NCBI GenBank assembly: GCA_002430835.1
Contig: DJDA01000062.1
Location: forward strand, 1 to 13,331
Length of the DNA: 13,331 nucleotides
Origin: Brevundimonas sp. UBA5936
Lineage (GTDB): Bacteria; Pseudomonadota; Alphaproteobacteria; Caulobacterales; Caulobacteraceae
Direction of reading: 5' to 3'
The position numbers and the translations under genes are program-made. Of this stretch, positions 5,928 to 13,331 are shown piece after piece; within the stretch, counting starts at the first letter, position 1; each line of letters begins with the position of its first letter. The notes beneath the pieces are model-generated. The model saw only the letters and a program-made list of their open reading frames with translations. It did not search any database and was not told the origin of the DNA.

Positions 5928-6389
5928 ATGTCGAACACTCCCCCGGCTGCGGGCGAAACTGGCGACCGGACGGGCCGCTACGTCCGTCACCCCAACGGGC
6001 ACGTCGCACCGATGTCGCCCTTCACCGATATCTGGCGCTGGCACATGACCATGGTCGCGTCGATCCTGTTCCGCGTCACCATCGGCGCGGCCAGCGTGGG
6101 CGTCGTCCTGCTGCTGGGCTGGGTCGCGATCGTCGCCTGCGGCCCGGACGCCTTCGCCTCGCTCGCCGCCTTCTCGGGCTCGCCGTTCGGCCTGTTCATC
6201 TGGTTCGGCCTGACGTGGGTGCTGTTCTCCTTCCTGCTGAACGGCGCGCGCCACCTGATCAACGACGCCGGCAAGGGGCTGGACCTGAAGTCCGCCAACC
6301 TGATGGCCCAGATCGCCGTCTGGGGTCCGATCGTCCTGGCCGTCCTGTTCTGGGTCGTGCTGTTCGCTACCGGAAAGGTTTCGCTGTGA
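5928..6389 (+). CDS. sdhC: Succinate dehydrogenase membrane anchor subunit SdhC, heme ligands absent
   Basis: The 153-residue subunit is one of the two membrane anchors of complex II. Three transmembrane helices lie at about residues 42-70, 86-105 and 125-148 after a hydrophilic N-terminus. The family motif SPFTDIWRW is at 30-38. The quinone-site Ser and Arg in S45-I-L-F-R49 match E. coli SdhC Ser27 and Arg31. The helix II motif is FLLNGARHLIND (102-113), where the family normally has H-x-x-N-G-x-R-H. The heme axial His (E. coli His84) is Phe102 and the His30 equivalent is Phe48, whereas Arg108-His109 remain. The ATG at 5928 is chosen for the conserved region behind it; GAGAA is a weak ribosome binding site. 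The stop overlaps the sdhD GTG. The partner change in SdhD argues that the loss is real. Confidence 0.9.
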   Translation: MSNTPPAAGETGDRTGRYVRHPNGHVAPMSPFTDIWRWHMTMVASILFRVTIGAASVGVVLLLGWVAIVACGPDAFASLAAFSGSPFGLFIWFGLTWVLFSFLLNGARHLINDAGKGLDLKSANLMAQIAVWGPIVLAVLFWVVLFATGKVSL

Positions 6390-6781
6390 GCGCCGCGCCC
6401 AAGTTCAAGAACAATGTGAAAATCTCCGAGCGCCACGGCGCCGGGGAATGGAAGCTCGAAAAGCTGGCCCTGCTGGCCCTGATGCCGCTGGGCCTGTGGG
6501 CTCTGTCGACCGGCTTCACCCTGGCCGGCGCCGACTACGGCGCGGTCGTCGCCTGGTTCGGCAGCACCCTGAACGTCGGCCTGCTGGCCGTGACGGCGGT
6601 GGTCTTCTGCCTGTTCGCCAGCCTGGCCTGGAAGGTGATCCTCGAGGACTACGTCCCCGGTCCTTCCCGCTCGTCGCTGATCCTGGTGTCGAACCTGGTC
6701 TTCCTCGTGCTGGCGGCCGCCAGCGTCTTCTTCATCGTGCGTCTGGCGCTGGGCTCGGCCCCGCTGCCGGCCGGAGTCTGA
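6386..6781 (+). CDS. sdhD: Succinate dehydrogenase membrane anchor subunit SdhD, heme ligand absent
   Basis: The 131-residue protein has three predicted helices (about 25-47, 63-83 and 97-121) and is the second membrane anchor of complex II. The family signature before helix III, normally H-x-x-L-G-x-Q-V-V-I-E-D-Y-V-H, is here F-A-S-L-A-W-K-V-I-L-E-D-Y-V-P (residues 77-91). Asp88 and Tyr89 match the quinone-site Asp82 and Tyr83 of E. coli SdhD. The axial heme His71 position is Phe77, and the His after DYV is Pro. The start is GTG at 6386-6388, overlapping the sdhC stop (GTGA), with GGAAAGG 7 nt upstream; an ATG start is not available nearby. It is tightly coupled to sdhC and lies 7 nt before sdhA. 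Confidence 0.88.
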   Translation: MSAAPKFKNNVKISERHGAGEWKLEKLALLALMPLGLWALSTGFTLAGADYGAVVAWFGSTLNVGLLAVTAVVFCLFASLAWKVILEDYVPGPSRSSLILVSNLVFLVLAAASVFFIVRLALGSAPLPAGV

Positions 6782-6788
6782 TCCCGCC

Positions 6789-8573
6789 ATGGCTGCATAC
6801 GAGCTTATCGATCACGAATACGACGTCGTCGTCGTCGGCGCCGGGGGCTCCGGCCTGCGCGCTGCCCTCGGCGCCGCCCAGCAGGGCCTGAAGGTCGCCT
6901 GCGTCACCAAGGTCTTCCCCACGCGCTCGCACACCGTGGCGGCCCAGGGCGGCATCTCCGCCTCGCTCGGCAACATGGGCGAGGACAGCTGGCAGTGGCA
7001 CATGTACGACACCGTCAAGGGGTCGGACTGGCTGGGCGATCAGGACGCCATCGAATACCTGGTCCGCAACGCGCCCCAGGCCGTCTATGAGCTGGAACAC
7101 TGGGGCGTGCCCTTCAGCCGCACCGACGAAGGCAAGATCTACCAGCGCGCCTTCGGCGGCATGACCCGCAACTTCGGCGAAGGCCCGGTGCAGCGCACCT
7201 GCGCCGCCGCCGACCGCACCGGCCACGCCATCCTGCATACCCTGTACGGCCAGTCGGTCCGTCGCGAGGTGAAATTCTTCATCGAGTATTTCGCGCTGGA
7301 CCTGATCATGCAGGACGGCGCCTGCACCGGCGTCACCGCGCTTCAGCTCGACACCGGCCAGCTGCACCAGTTCCGCGCCAAGATGGTGGTGCTGGCGACC
7401 GGCGGCTACGGCCGCGCCTATTTCTCGGCCACCTCGGCCCACACCTGCACCGGCGACGGCAACGCCATGGTGCTGCGCGCCGGCCTGCCGCTGCAGGACA
7501 TGGAGTTCGTGCAGTTCCACCCGACCGGCATCTACGGCGCCGGCTGCCTCATTACTGAGGGCGCTCGCGGTGAAGGCGGCTATCTGACCAACTCGGAAGG
7601 CGAACGCTTCATGGAGCGCTATGCGCCGACCGTGAAGGATCTGGCCCCGCGCGACATGGTTTCGCGCTCCATGACCATCGAGATCCGCGAAGGCCGCGGC
7701 GTCGGTCCGAACAAGGACCACATCTTCCTGCACCTGGACCACCTGGATCCCAAGATCCTGCACGCGCGCCTGCCGGGCATCTCGGAAAGCGCCAAGATCT
7801 TCGCCGGCGTCGACGTGACCAAGGAGCCGATCCCGGTCCTGCCGACGGTCCACTACAACATGGGCGGCATCCCGACCAACTATCACGGCGAGGTGCTGAC
7901 GCTGCGCGACGGCAACCCCGACAGCGTGGTTCCGGGCCTGATGGCCGTGGGCGAGGCCGCCTGCGTCTCGGTGCACGGCGCCAACCGTCTGGGCTCCAAC
8001 TCCCTGACCGACCTGGTGGTGTTCGGCCGCGCCGTCGGCCTGCGCTGCGGCGAGGTCGTGGACAAGAACTCGGCCGTGCCCTCGGCCTCCAAGGCCCAGA
8101 CGGACGCGCACCTGGCGCGCCTGGACCGCTTCCGCAACGCCTCGGGCTCGACCCCCACGGCGCACCTGCGTCTTGAGATGCAGCGCGCCATGCAGGCCGA
8201 CGCCGCCGTCTTCCGCACCGGCAAGACCCTGGACGAAGGCGTCCAGAAGCTGCGCTCGATCGACGCCGCCGGCTCGGACATCAAGACCACGGACCGCGGC
8301 CTGATCTGGAACACGGACCTGGTGGAGACGCTGGAGTACGACAACCTGATCGCCCAGGCCGTCGTCACCATCGAAGGCGCCGCCAACCGCACGGAATCGC
8401 GCGGCGCCCACGCCCGCGAGGACTATCCGGACCGCGACGACGTCAACTGGATGAAGCACACCCTAGCGTGGAAGCGTCCGGGCGAAGGCGTCCAGATCGA
8501 CTACCGTCCGGTGCACAAATACACGATGACCGACGAGGTCTCGTACATCGAGCCCAAGGCTCGGGTTTACTAA
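6789..8573 (+). CDS. sdhA: Succinate dehydrogenase flavoprotein subunit
   Basis: The 594-residue catalytic subunit oxidises succinate to fumarate and passes electrons from covalent FAD to the SdhB clusters on the cytoplasmic face of the membrane. The dinucleotide-binding GAGGSG is at 17-22. His48 in RSHTVAAQGGI is the covalent FAD attachment site. HPTGIYGAGCLITEGARGEG begins at 244. Arg288 in APRDMVSR corresponds to the proton-shuttling Arg286 of E. coli. His355 in TVHYNMGG and Arg400 in GANRLGSNSL complete the dicarboxylate site. The length matches the mitochondrial/alphaproteobacterial family. The protein is fully conserved at every catalytic position, in contrast to the anchors. Start ATG 6789 follows sdhD after 7 nt. 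Confidence 0.98.
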   Translation: MAAYELIDHEYDVVVVGAGGSGLRAALGAAQQGLKVACVTKVFPTRSHTVAAQGGISASLGNMGEDSWQWHMYDTVKGSDWLGDQDAIEYLVRNAPQAVYELEHWGVPFSRTDEGKIYQRAFGGMTRNFGEGPVQRTCAAADRTGHAILHTLYGQSVRREVKFFIEYFALDLIMQDGACTGVTALQLDTGQLHQFRAKMVVLATGGYGRAYFSATSAHTCTGDGNAMVLRAGLPLQDMEFVQFHPTGIYGAGCLITEGARGEGGYLTNSEGERFMERYAPTVKDLAPRDMVSRSMTIEIREGRGVGPNKDHIFLHLDHLDPKILHARLPGISESAKIFAGVDVTKEPIPVLPTVHYNMGGIPTNYHGEVLTLRDGNPDSVVPGLMAVGEAACVSVHGANRLGSNSLTDLVVFGRAVGLRCGEVVDKNSAVPSASKAQTDAHLARLDRFRNASGSTPTAHLRLEMQRAMQADAAVFRTGKTLDEGVQKLRSIDAAGSDIKTTDRGLIWNTDLVETLEYDNLIAQAVVTIEGAANRTESRGAHAREDYPDRDDVNWMKHTLAWKRPGEGVQIDYRPVHKYTMTDEVSYIEPKARVY

Positions 8574-8585
8574 GGGGGATCGCAG

Positions 8586-9383
8586 ATGGTTCAGCTCAAC
8601 CTCCCGCGCGGCTCCAAGCCCACGACCGGCAAGGTCCACAAGGCTCCGGCCGGCGCCAAGAACGTCAAGACCTACAAGGTCTATCGCTACGACCCGGAGA
8701 CGGACGCCGATCCGCGCTGGGACTCGTACGAGGTCTCGACCGACGATCATGGCCCCATGCTTCTGGACGCCCTGATCCACATCAAGAACGAGATCGACCC
8801 CACCCTGTCGTTCCGTCGCTCGTGCCGTGAAGGCATCTGCGGCTCGTGCTCGATGAACATCGACGGCCGCAACACCCTGGCCTGCACCAAGGGCTGGGAC
8901 GAGTGCTCGTCGCACAACATCACCATCGCCCCCCTGCCCCACCAGCCGGTGGTCAAGGATCTGGTGACGGACCTGTCGCTGTTCTACGCCCAGTACGACT
9001 CGATCCAGCCCTATCTCCAGTCGGACACGCCCGACCCGGAGAAGGAGCGCCTGCAGTCGCCGGAAGACCGCGAGAAGCTGGACGGCCTGTACGAGTGCAT
9101 CCTGTGCGCCTGCTGCTCGACCTCGTGCCCGAGCTACTGGTGGAACCAGGAAGAGTACCTCGGCCCGGCGGCCCTGCTGCAGTCCTACCGCTGGATCTCG
9201 GACAGCCGCGACGACGCCACCCAGAAGCGCCTCGACGACCTGGAAGACCCGTTCAAGCTGTATCGCTGCCACACGATCATGAACTGCGCCCAGGTCTGCC
9301 CCAAGGGGCTGAACCCGGCCAAGGCGATCGCCGAGACCAAGAAGCTGATGGTTTCGCCGTCCCGCAAGAAGACGGCCGCCTGA
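8586..9383 (+). CDS. sdhB: Succinate dehydrogenase iron-sulfur subunit
   Basis: The 265-residue protein wires SdhA to the quinone site. The plant-type [2Fe-2S] ligands are Cys80, Cys85, Cys88 and Cys100. The C-terminal ferredoxin domain has CILCACCSTSC with Cys171, Cys174, Cys177 and, later, Cys238 for [4Fe-4S]. Cys181, Cys228 and Cys234 serve the [3Fe-4S] cluster. The quinone-site Trp in SYWWN (185-186) and His229 in RCHTIMNC, matching E. coli Trp164 and His207, are kept, so electron delivery to quinone should work without heme b. There is a family-typical N-terminal extension of about 25 residues. The ATG at 8586 has an AAGGGGGAT ribosome binding site. It is the last gene of sdhCDAB and is closed by a terminator. 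Confidence 0.98.
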   Translation: MVQLNLPRGSKPTTGKVHKAPAGAKNVKTYKVYRYDPETDADPRWDSYEVSTDDHGPMLLDALIHIKNEIDPTLSFRRSCREGICGSCSMNIDGRNTLACTKGWDECSSHNITIAPLPHQPVVKDLVTDLSLFYAQYDSIQPYLQSDTPDPEKERLQSPEDREKLDGLYECILCACCSTSCPSYWWNQEEYLGPAALLQSYRWISDSRDDATQKRLDDLEDPFKLYRCHTIMNCAQVCPKGLNPAKAIAETKKLMVSPSRKKTAA

Positions 9384-9405
9384 TCCAGCCGGTCCGAACG
9401 AAAAG

Positions 9406-9440
9406 AAAAGCCCCCGGCGCCGCCTGGTTCCGGGGGTTTT
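9406..9440 (+). terminator. Intrinsic terminator of the sdh operon
   Basis: CCCCCGG (9411-9417) pairs with CCGGGGG (9430-9436). The AAAA/TTTT extension (9406-9409 with 9437-9440) is interrupted by a single bulged G. Four T residues follow the GC stem. It begins 22 nt after the sdhB stop and separates the operon from the ferredoxin gene. Confidence 0.85.
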
Positions 9441-9498
9441 CCTTGGCCGCCGCGTAGCAAGGCTTGCCAACCCTGCATCCAGAGTTAAGACCGCTTCC

Positions 9499-9819
9499 AT
9501 GCCCAAGATCACCTACATTGAACACGACGGAACCGAGCACACGGTCGAGGTCAAAAAGGGCCTGTCCGTGATGGAGGGCGCGATCCGCAACAATGTGCCG
9601 GGCATCGACGCCGATTGCGGCGGCGCCTGCGCGTGCGCCACCTGTCATGTCTATGTCGACGAGAATTTCGCCGCCGAGACGGGCCGCCCCTCGGCCATGG
9701 AAGAGTCCATGCTGGACTTCGCCGAAAACGTCGAACCGAACAGCCGCCTGTCCTGCCAGATCCGCGTCACCGACGACCTGGACGGCCTGATCGTGCGCCT
9801 GCCGGAAAGCCAGCACTGA
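9499..9819 (+). CDS. [2Fe-2S] ferredoxin, adrenodoxin/ISC type
   Basis: The 106-residue soluble electron carrier has the vertebrate/adrenodoxin-type ligand spacing: Cys40-x5-Cys46-x2-Cys49 and Cys86 in RLSCQIRV. Cys44 is an extra, non-ligand cysteine inside the first loop (DCGGACACATCHVY). Proteins of this class serve Fe-S cluster assembly or P450-type monooxygenases. No isc or P450 gene is in the window, so the partner is unknown. The ribosome binding site is weak (AGAG about 15 nt upstream), but ATG 9499 gives the standard family N-terminus. It lies 115 nt after sdhB, beyond a terminator, so it probably has its own promoter, although no clear one was found. It is followed after 1 nt by the kinase gene, so those two likely form a transcription unit. 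Confidence 0.93.
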   Translation: MPKITYIEHDGTEHTVEVKKGLSVMEGAIRNNVPGIDADCGGACACATCHVYVDENFAAETGRPSAMEESMLDFAENVEPNSRLSCQIRVTDDLDGLIVRLPESQH

Positions 9820-9820
9820 G

Positions 9821-10627
9821 ATGATCGACGCCCGGCTGCTGGACGCGGTCGGGTCTCTGGCCGCCCTCCATGCCCGGCCGGACCACATTCCCCTGATCGG
9901 GATCGCCGGAGCGCAAGGCTCAGGCAAGACCACCCTGGCCCGCGCGGCGGCCGAACGGCTGGGGGCCGCGCATCTGTCGCTGGACGACGTCTACCTGACC
10001 GGGGCCGAGCGCCAGGCCCTGGCCCGCGAGGTCCATCCCCTGTTCGCTGTGCGCGGCCCGCCGGGGACGCATGATCTGGGCCTGCTGGAGCGAACCCTGG
10101 CCGCCCTGCGCGCCGCTGAAGCCGACAGCCGCACGCCGCTTCCCGCCTTCGACAAGCTGGCCGATGATCGCGCGCCCAGAACGGCCTGGCCTGTGTTTGC
10201 GGGCCGCCCGTCGGCGGTGCTGGTCGACGGCTGGTGCCTGGGCGCGACGCCGCAGACCGAGGCTGACCTCGCCGCGCCCGTCAACGCCCTGGAGGCCGAA
10301 CGGGACGGGCAGGGGATCTGGCGACGCGCCGCCAACGCCGCCCTGGCCGGCCCTTATGCTGAGGCCTTCGCCCGCTTCGACGCGGTGCTGTTTTTGAAGG
10401 CGCCGTCCTTCGACGCCGTGCTGGACTGGCGCTGCGAACAGGAGGCGGGGCTGATGGGCCTGCCGCTCGCCGATCTGCCGCCCGCCCGGCGCGCCGAACT
10501 GGCCGTCTTCATCCAGCATTTCGAGCGGATCACCCGCCATATGCTGGCGGGCGGGGTTCGCGCCGACCTCGTGTTTCAGCTGGACGCCGACCGGCGCCTC
10601 AGTCCGCCGGCATCCGGCCGTAGTTGA
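9821..10627 (+). CDS. P-loop kinase, probable D-glycerate 3-kinase
   Basis: The 268-residue protein belongs to the P-loop kinase group of plant glycerate kinase GLYK and yeast Tda10, related to uridine and pantothenate kinases. Walker A GAQGSGKT is at 30-37. An Asp pair follows in SLDDVYLT (53-60). RGPPGTHDLGLLERTL (79-93) and LPAFDKLADDRAPRTAWP (107-124) are family-typical. VDGWCLGA at 135-142 gives a Walker B-like Asp136. Glycerate 3-kinase makes 3-phosphoglycerate from D-glycerate in the photorespiratory/serine-glycerate route. The substrate here is inferred from family only. ATG 9821 is 1 nt after the ferredoxin stop. The 3' end overlaps the convergent HAD gene by 29 bp, and no terminator is seen. 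Confidence 0.8.
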   Translation: MIDARLLDAVGSLAALHARPDHIPLIGIAGAQGSGKTTLARAAAERLGAAHLSLDDVYLTGAERQALAREVHPLFAVRGPPGTHDLGLLERTLAALRAAEADSRTPLPAFDKLADDRAPRTAWPVFAGRPSAVLVDGWCLGATPQTEADLAAPVNALEAERDGQGIWRRAANAALAGPYAEAFARFDAVLFLKAPSFDAVLDWRCEQEAGLMGLPLADLPPARRAELAVFIQHFERITRHMLAGGVRADLVFQLDADRRLSPPASGRS

Positions 10628-11453
10628 CGGCGATACGGCCGATCAGGCCCTTGACGATCAGGTCGACGGGCGAGCCCTCGCGATAGTCGCCCGCCGCGAC
10701 GAAGTTGACCCGGTCCTCCGAGATCAGGCGGTGGATCTTGTCGTGGTCGCGGGGGGTGCTGTCGGGGTCGTAGACGGCGATGGAGAAGCCGCCCTTGGTG
10801 TGCATCATCTTCATGGTCGGCACATCGGTGTCGCCGTCGCCCAGGAAGATCATGCGATCGAAGGGAATGGGGCGCTCCTCGTCCGGGATGAAGCGGTTGA
10901 TGCGCTCATCCTCCCAGTGGTTGTGCACCCCCTTGTTGATGCGGAACAGATACTGGGTCTTGGTCGTGTAGTTGACGCCCACGGCGGGCCAGACCGCCAC
11001 GTCGTCCTCGTCATAGGCGTATTTCGAGGCGAAGACGTGGGTGAAGGCCTCGGCGATGGGGCAGCCCTCGATCATCTCGGTCAGACCCGCCGAGATGATA
11101 TAGTGCTCGATCTCCAGCCCGAACTGCGCGCCGAAGGCGTTCATCCGGTCGAACCAAGAGCGATCACGCAGGCCCTCGAACAGGGCCACGTCGCGGCCGT
11201 GATCGCGCAGCGTCTGGCGCGTCACCGGCGCGCCCTGTTCGCGCGCGGCCAGCAGCATCATCTGCATGTACATCAGGATGCCGTCGCCGTCCGAGGCGAT
11301 GGTCCGTGGACGGACGGTCTCGTTCCAGAACTGGGCCGGCGTCATCCCGATCGAGGGGATGAAGCTGACCTCCTGCATGTTTCCTCGCGCCAGGGTGCCG
11401 TCGAAATCATAGATGACGGCGGTCTTGAGCAGGGGGCGGGTCGTGTCGGCCAT
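10599..11453 (-). CDS. HAD superfamily hydrolase (phosphatase-like)
   Basis: The 284-residue cytoplasmic protein has the four HAD motifs. The nucleophile and acid pair Asp16/Asp18 sit in YDFDGTLA. Ser121 lies in HYIISAG (motif II). A Lys, probably Lys165 in TTKTQYLF, is motif III. Asp206 and Asp210 are in FLGDGDTDVPTM (motif IV). A large helical cap (about residues 22-115) follows motif I, as in phosphoserine-phosphatase-like members. The substrate is unknown and I see no signature that assigns one. The ATG at 11451-11453 has AGGA 8 nt upstream. The gene lies 54 nt downstream of divL on the same strand without an obvious terminator between, so co-transcription with divL is plausible. Its last 29 bp overlap the kinase gene tail to tail. 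Confidence 0.85.
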   Translation of the reverse strand: MADTTRPLLKTAVIYDFDGTLARGNMQEVSFIPSIGMTPAQFWNETVRPRTIASDGDGILMYMQMMLLAAREQGAPVTRQTLRDHGRDVALFEGLRDRSWFDRMNAFGAQFGLEIEHYIISAGLTEMIEGCPIAEAFTHVFASKYAYDEDDVAVWPAVGVNYTTKTQYLFRINKGVHNHWEDERINRFIPDEERPIPFDRMIFLGDGDTDVPTMKMMHTKGGFSIAVYDPDSTPRDHDKIHRLISEDRVNFVAAGDYREGSPVDLIVKGLIGRIAVNYGRMPAD

Positions 11454-11507
11454 GAGGACGTCCTGGAAGGCTTGGACACGCCCTCTAGCACGACTGGGCG
11501 GTTCAGA

Positions 11508-13331
11508 TCAGCCCAGCAGCAATTCCGGCGCAGCGGTCGGCGCCGTGGCCTCGACCGGCAGGTGCAGGATGAAGGCCGCGCCCTTGCCCGGTTCCGACTG
11601 AACCTCGGCCCAGCCGCCGTGCAGCTCGACCAGCGCCTTGACCAGCGCCAGGGCCACGCCCGGCCCGCCGCGTTCGCGCCGCACGAAGCGATCGAAGACG
11701 TGGGCCTGCAAATGGTAGGGGATGCCCCGGCCGGTGTCCTCGACGCGGATACGGACCTCGCCCGGTCCGGCCTCGGCGGTCAGGCTGACCGCGCCGCCTT
11801 CGGACACCGCGCGGCAGGCGTTCTCCAACAGGTGATCGACCGCCTGGGCGATGCGGCGGACGTCGGCGCGGATCGGCCTCAGCCCCGTCGGGCAGGCCAG
11901 ATTCAGCGTCGCCCCACGACCCTCGACCTTGGCCCTGATTTTTTCCGCCGCCTCGTCCAGCAGGTCGCAGACCCGCACGTCGCCCAGGGTCAGCTCCATC
12001 TCGCCCGCGTCGATCTGGGCCATGTCCAGCACGTCGTCGATGGAGCGCGCCAGATGGCTGGCCGCCACACGGATGGCGCCGGCGTGCTGACGGCTGCGCT
12101 CGGGCAGGTCGCCCATGGCCTCCAGCAGTTCGGAATAGCCGACGATGGTCGTCAGCGGCGTGCGCAGCTCATAGGAGACGCTGCCCACGAACTCGCGCTT
12201 CAGGGCCTGGCTCTCGGCCAGGGCGGCCTCCTTGGCGGCCAGGGCCTGCTCCAGCTCGCGCCGGGCCGTCACGTCGAAGAAGGCGACCAGGGTGGCGCCG
12301 TCGGGCAGAGGTCGGGTCTGCCACGCGGCGATGCGGCCGTCCTCGGTGCGGCCCTCGCCGGAGATGGCCACGCGGCTTTCCGGGTCGGGATCGGCCACCC
12401 GCGCCTTCAGCCCCAGCCACAGGGCGGCGTCGGGCAGGACCGGACGGCACAGGGCGGCCACGGCGTCGAAATCGCCCGCCTCCATCAGCCGCTCGCCGGG
12501 GACGCCCCAGAAGCTCTCGAAGGCTTCGTTGTGCAGCCGCAGCCGTCCGTCCGAGCCGAACACGGCCACGGCGTCGTTCAGCTTGTCCAGCGTCGCGCGC
12601 TGGACCTGAATCTGGGCGTTGTAGCGGCTGCGCAGCTGCAGCTCGCCGGTGATGTCCGAGAAGATCAGCAGGATGCCGCCCAGCGGGTGCGGCTGACGCA
12701 CCACCCGCAACGTCCGCCCGTCGGGCAGGGACCAGCTGTCGTCCGGCGAGGCCTGGGCGGCGCCGTAGAAGTCCAGCTCCTCGGCCTTCCAGGCGGCGTA
12801 GTCGACGACCTCGGGCAGCAGGCGCTTCTGGCGCAGCCGATCCAGCAGTTCGGCGTGGGTCGGCCGCTCGTCCAGCCAGGCCGGATCGACCCCGAACAGC
12901 GACTGGAAGGCGGTGTTGTGGAAGGCCAGCCGCTTGGACGGGCCGAAGATGGCGACGGCGTCGGCCAGGTGGTTCAGCGTCTCGTCATGAGCCTCGACAT
13001 GGCGGCGCAGGGTGTCGCGCGTCTCCTCGGCCTCGGTCATCTCGATGGCGAAGGCGATGACGGCGCCGCGCCCGCCCGCCAGCGGCTCGGCCAGGATCTT
13101 CCACGCCCGGCGTCGCCCGCCCGCCGTGGTCCAGCGGAAGCCTTCCTGACGCGCGTTCAGGCGCAAGGCCTCGGCCACCACGGCGTCGGCGCCCCGGTCG
13201 AAGCTCAAGGTCCGGCTGCGCGCCTCATCCAGCGTCTCGGCGCCCGTCTCCAGCAGCCAGGCGCTGTTGGCCCAGATCAGGTGGCCCGCGCCGTCGACCA
13301 CCCAGGTCGGCGCAGGGGATTGTTCGGCCAG
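11508..13331 (-). CDS. divL: DivL, PAS-domain histidine-kinase-like protein with Tyr at the phosphorylation site (5' end outside window)
   Basis: The frame is open to the right edge and gives 607 C-terminal residues; the start codon is not in the window. In fragment numbering there are three PAS-like domains at about 8-100, 113-228 and 243-357. A coiled coil follows (357-380), then the DHp region and the HATPase domain. The H-box reads FVGSVSYELRTPLT with Tyr387 (TAT, 12171-12173) in place of the phosphoacceptor His. This is the hallmark of DivL (Tyr550 of 769 residues in Caulobacter crescentus). Here 220 residues follow the Tyr, against 219 there. The N-box (HLLENACRAV, Asn504) and G1 (DTGRGI, 532-537) are kept. 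The G2 loop is altered to GGPGVALAL. DivL is a polar cell-cycle protein that binds DivK and controls the CckA kinase and so CtrA. About 160 residues, including any membrane anchor, lie outside the window. Confidence 0.93.
   Translation of the reverse strand: MAEQSPAPTWVVDGAGHLIWANSAWLLETGAETLDEARSRTLSFDRGADAVVAEALRLNARQEGFRWTTAGGRRRAWKILAEPLAGGRGAVIAFAIEMTEAEETRDTLRRHVEAHDETLNHLADAVAIFGPSKRLAFHNTAFQSLFGVDPAWLDERPTHAELLDRLRQKRLLPEVVDYAAWKAEELDFYGAAQASPDDSWSLPDGRTLRVVRQPHPLGGILLIFSDITGELQLRSRYNAQIQVQRATLDKLNDAVAVFGSDGRLRLHNEAFESFWGVPGERLMEAGDFDAVAALCRPVLPDAALWLGLKARVADPDPESRVAISGEGRTEDGRIAAWQTRPLPDGATLVAFFDVTARRELEQALAAKEAALAESQALKREFVGSVSYELRTPLTTIVGYSELLEAMGDLPERSRQHAGAIRVAASHLARSIDDVLDMAQIDAGEMELTLGDVRVCDLLDEAAEKIRAKVEGRGATLNLACPTGLRPIRADVRRIAQAVDHLLENACRAVSEGGAVSLTAEAGPGEVRIRVEDTGRGIPYHLQAHVFDRFVRRERGGPGVALALVKALVELHGGWAEVQSEPGKGAAFILHLPVEATAPTAAPELLLG

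Noticed and set aside
6732..8459. Long open frame on the minus strand opposite sdhA (575 codons)
   Set aside because: It is antisense to sdhA, whose protein carries every catalytic residue. The antisense protein has the Ala/Val/Gly/His-rich composition typical of mirror frames in GC-rich DNA.
9443..9470. Inverted repeats GCAAG-G-CTTGC (9457-9467) and TTGGC...GCCAA upstream of the ferredoxin gene
   Set aside because: The stems are only 5 bp, no good -35/-10 pair overlaps them, and such short repeats are expected by chance.
12171..12173. Tyr in the H-box as a sequencing error or decayed kinase
   Set aside because: The rest of the protein is intact, and the Tyr sits at the DivL position with matching distance to the C-terminus, so it is the family's normal state.

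Overview
The window is 13.3 kb of GC-rich, gene-dense chromosome. It most likely comes from a Caulobacterales alphaproteobacterium, and Brevundimonas is my best guess. The strongest marker is the gene cut by the right edge. It encodes a multi-PAS histidine-kinase-like protein whose phosphoacceptor His is replaced by Tyr, and the distance from that Tyr to the C-terminus matches the Caulobacter cell-cycle protein DivL. The core-metabolism gene set and the Caulobacter-type -35/-10 element before the sdh operon agree with this. No tRNA, rRNA, CRISPR array, insertion sequence or prophage is visible, so this is housekeeping chromosome.

Layout, left to right. Minus strand: a RarD-type EamA permease (3' end outside the window) and, upstream of it, asd (aspartate-semialdehyde dehydrogenase). 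Plus strand, divergent from asd: zapE (AFG1-like ATPase). An intergenic stretch of about 245 bp follows, with a pair of inverted palindromic repeats, a terminator and a structured element. Minus strand: mdh. Plus strand, divergent from mdh: an EcsC-family gene overlapping a HIT-family gene, then a promoter and the succinate dehydrogenase operon sdhC-sdhD-sdhA-sdhB, closed by a terminator. Next come an adrenodoxin-type [2Fe-2S] ferredoxin and a D-glycerate 3-kinase-like gene. The latter overlaps, tail to tail, a minus-strand HAD phosphatase that lies downstream of divL.

The metabolic theme is the C4 end of the TCA cycle. Succinate dehydrogenase makes fumarate and feeds the quinone pool, malate dehydrogenase makes oxaloacetate, and Asd acts on the oxaloacetate-derived aspartate branch. 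ZapE and DivL belong to cell division and cell-cycle control.

Two observations stand out. First, just downstream of both asd and mdh lies the same 40-42 nt two-stem structure. It has an identical GCG apical loop, an identical 6-nt internal-loop strand (TGCTTG) and an exactly 9-bp upper stem. The paired positions differ between the copies but always in a compensating way. This looks like a structured RNA family that I cannot match to a named one. Second, the succinate dehydrogenase membrane anchors carry Phe at both positions that hold the heme b axial histidines (E. coli SdhC His84 and SdhD His71) and also at the SdhC His30 position, while the quinone-site residues and all Fe-S ligands are kept. 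This suggests a naturally heme-free complex II.
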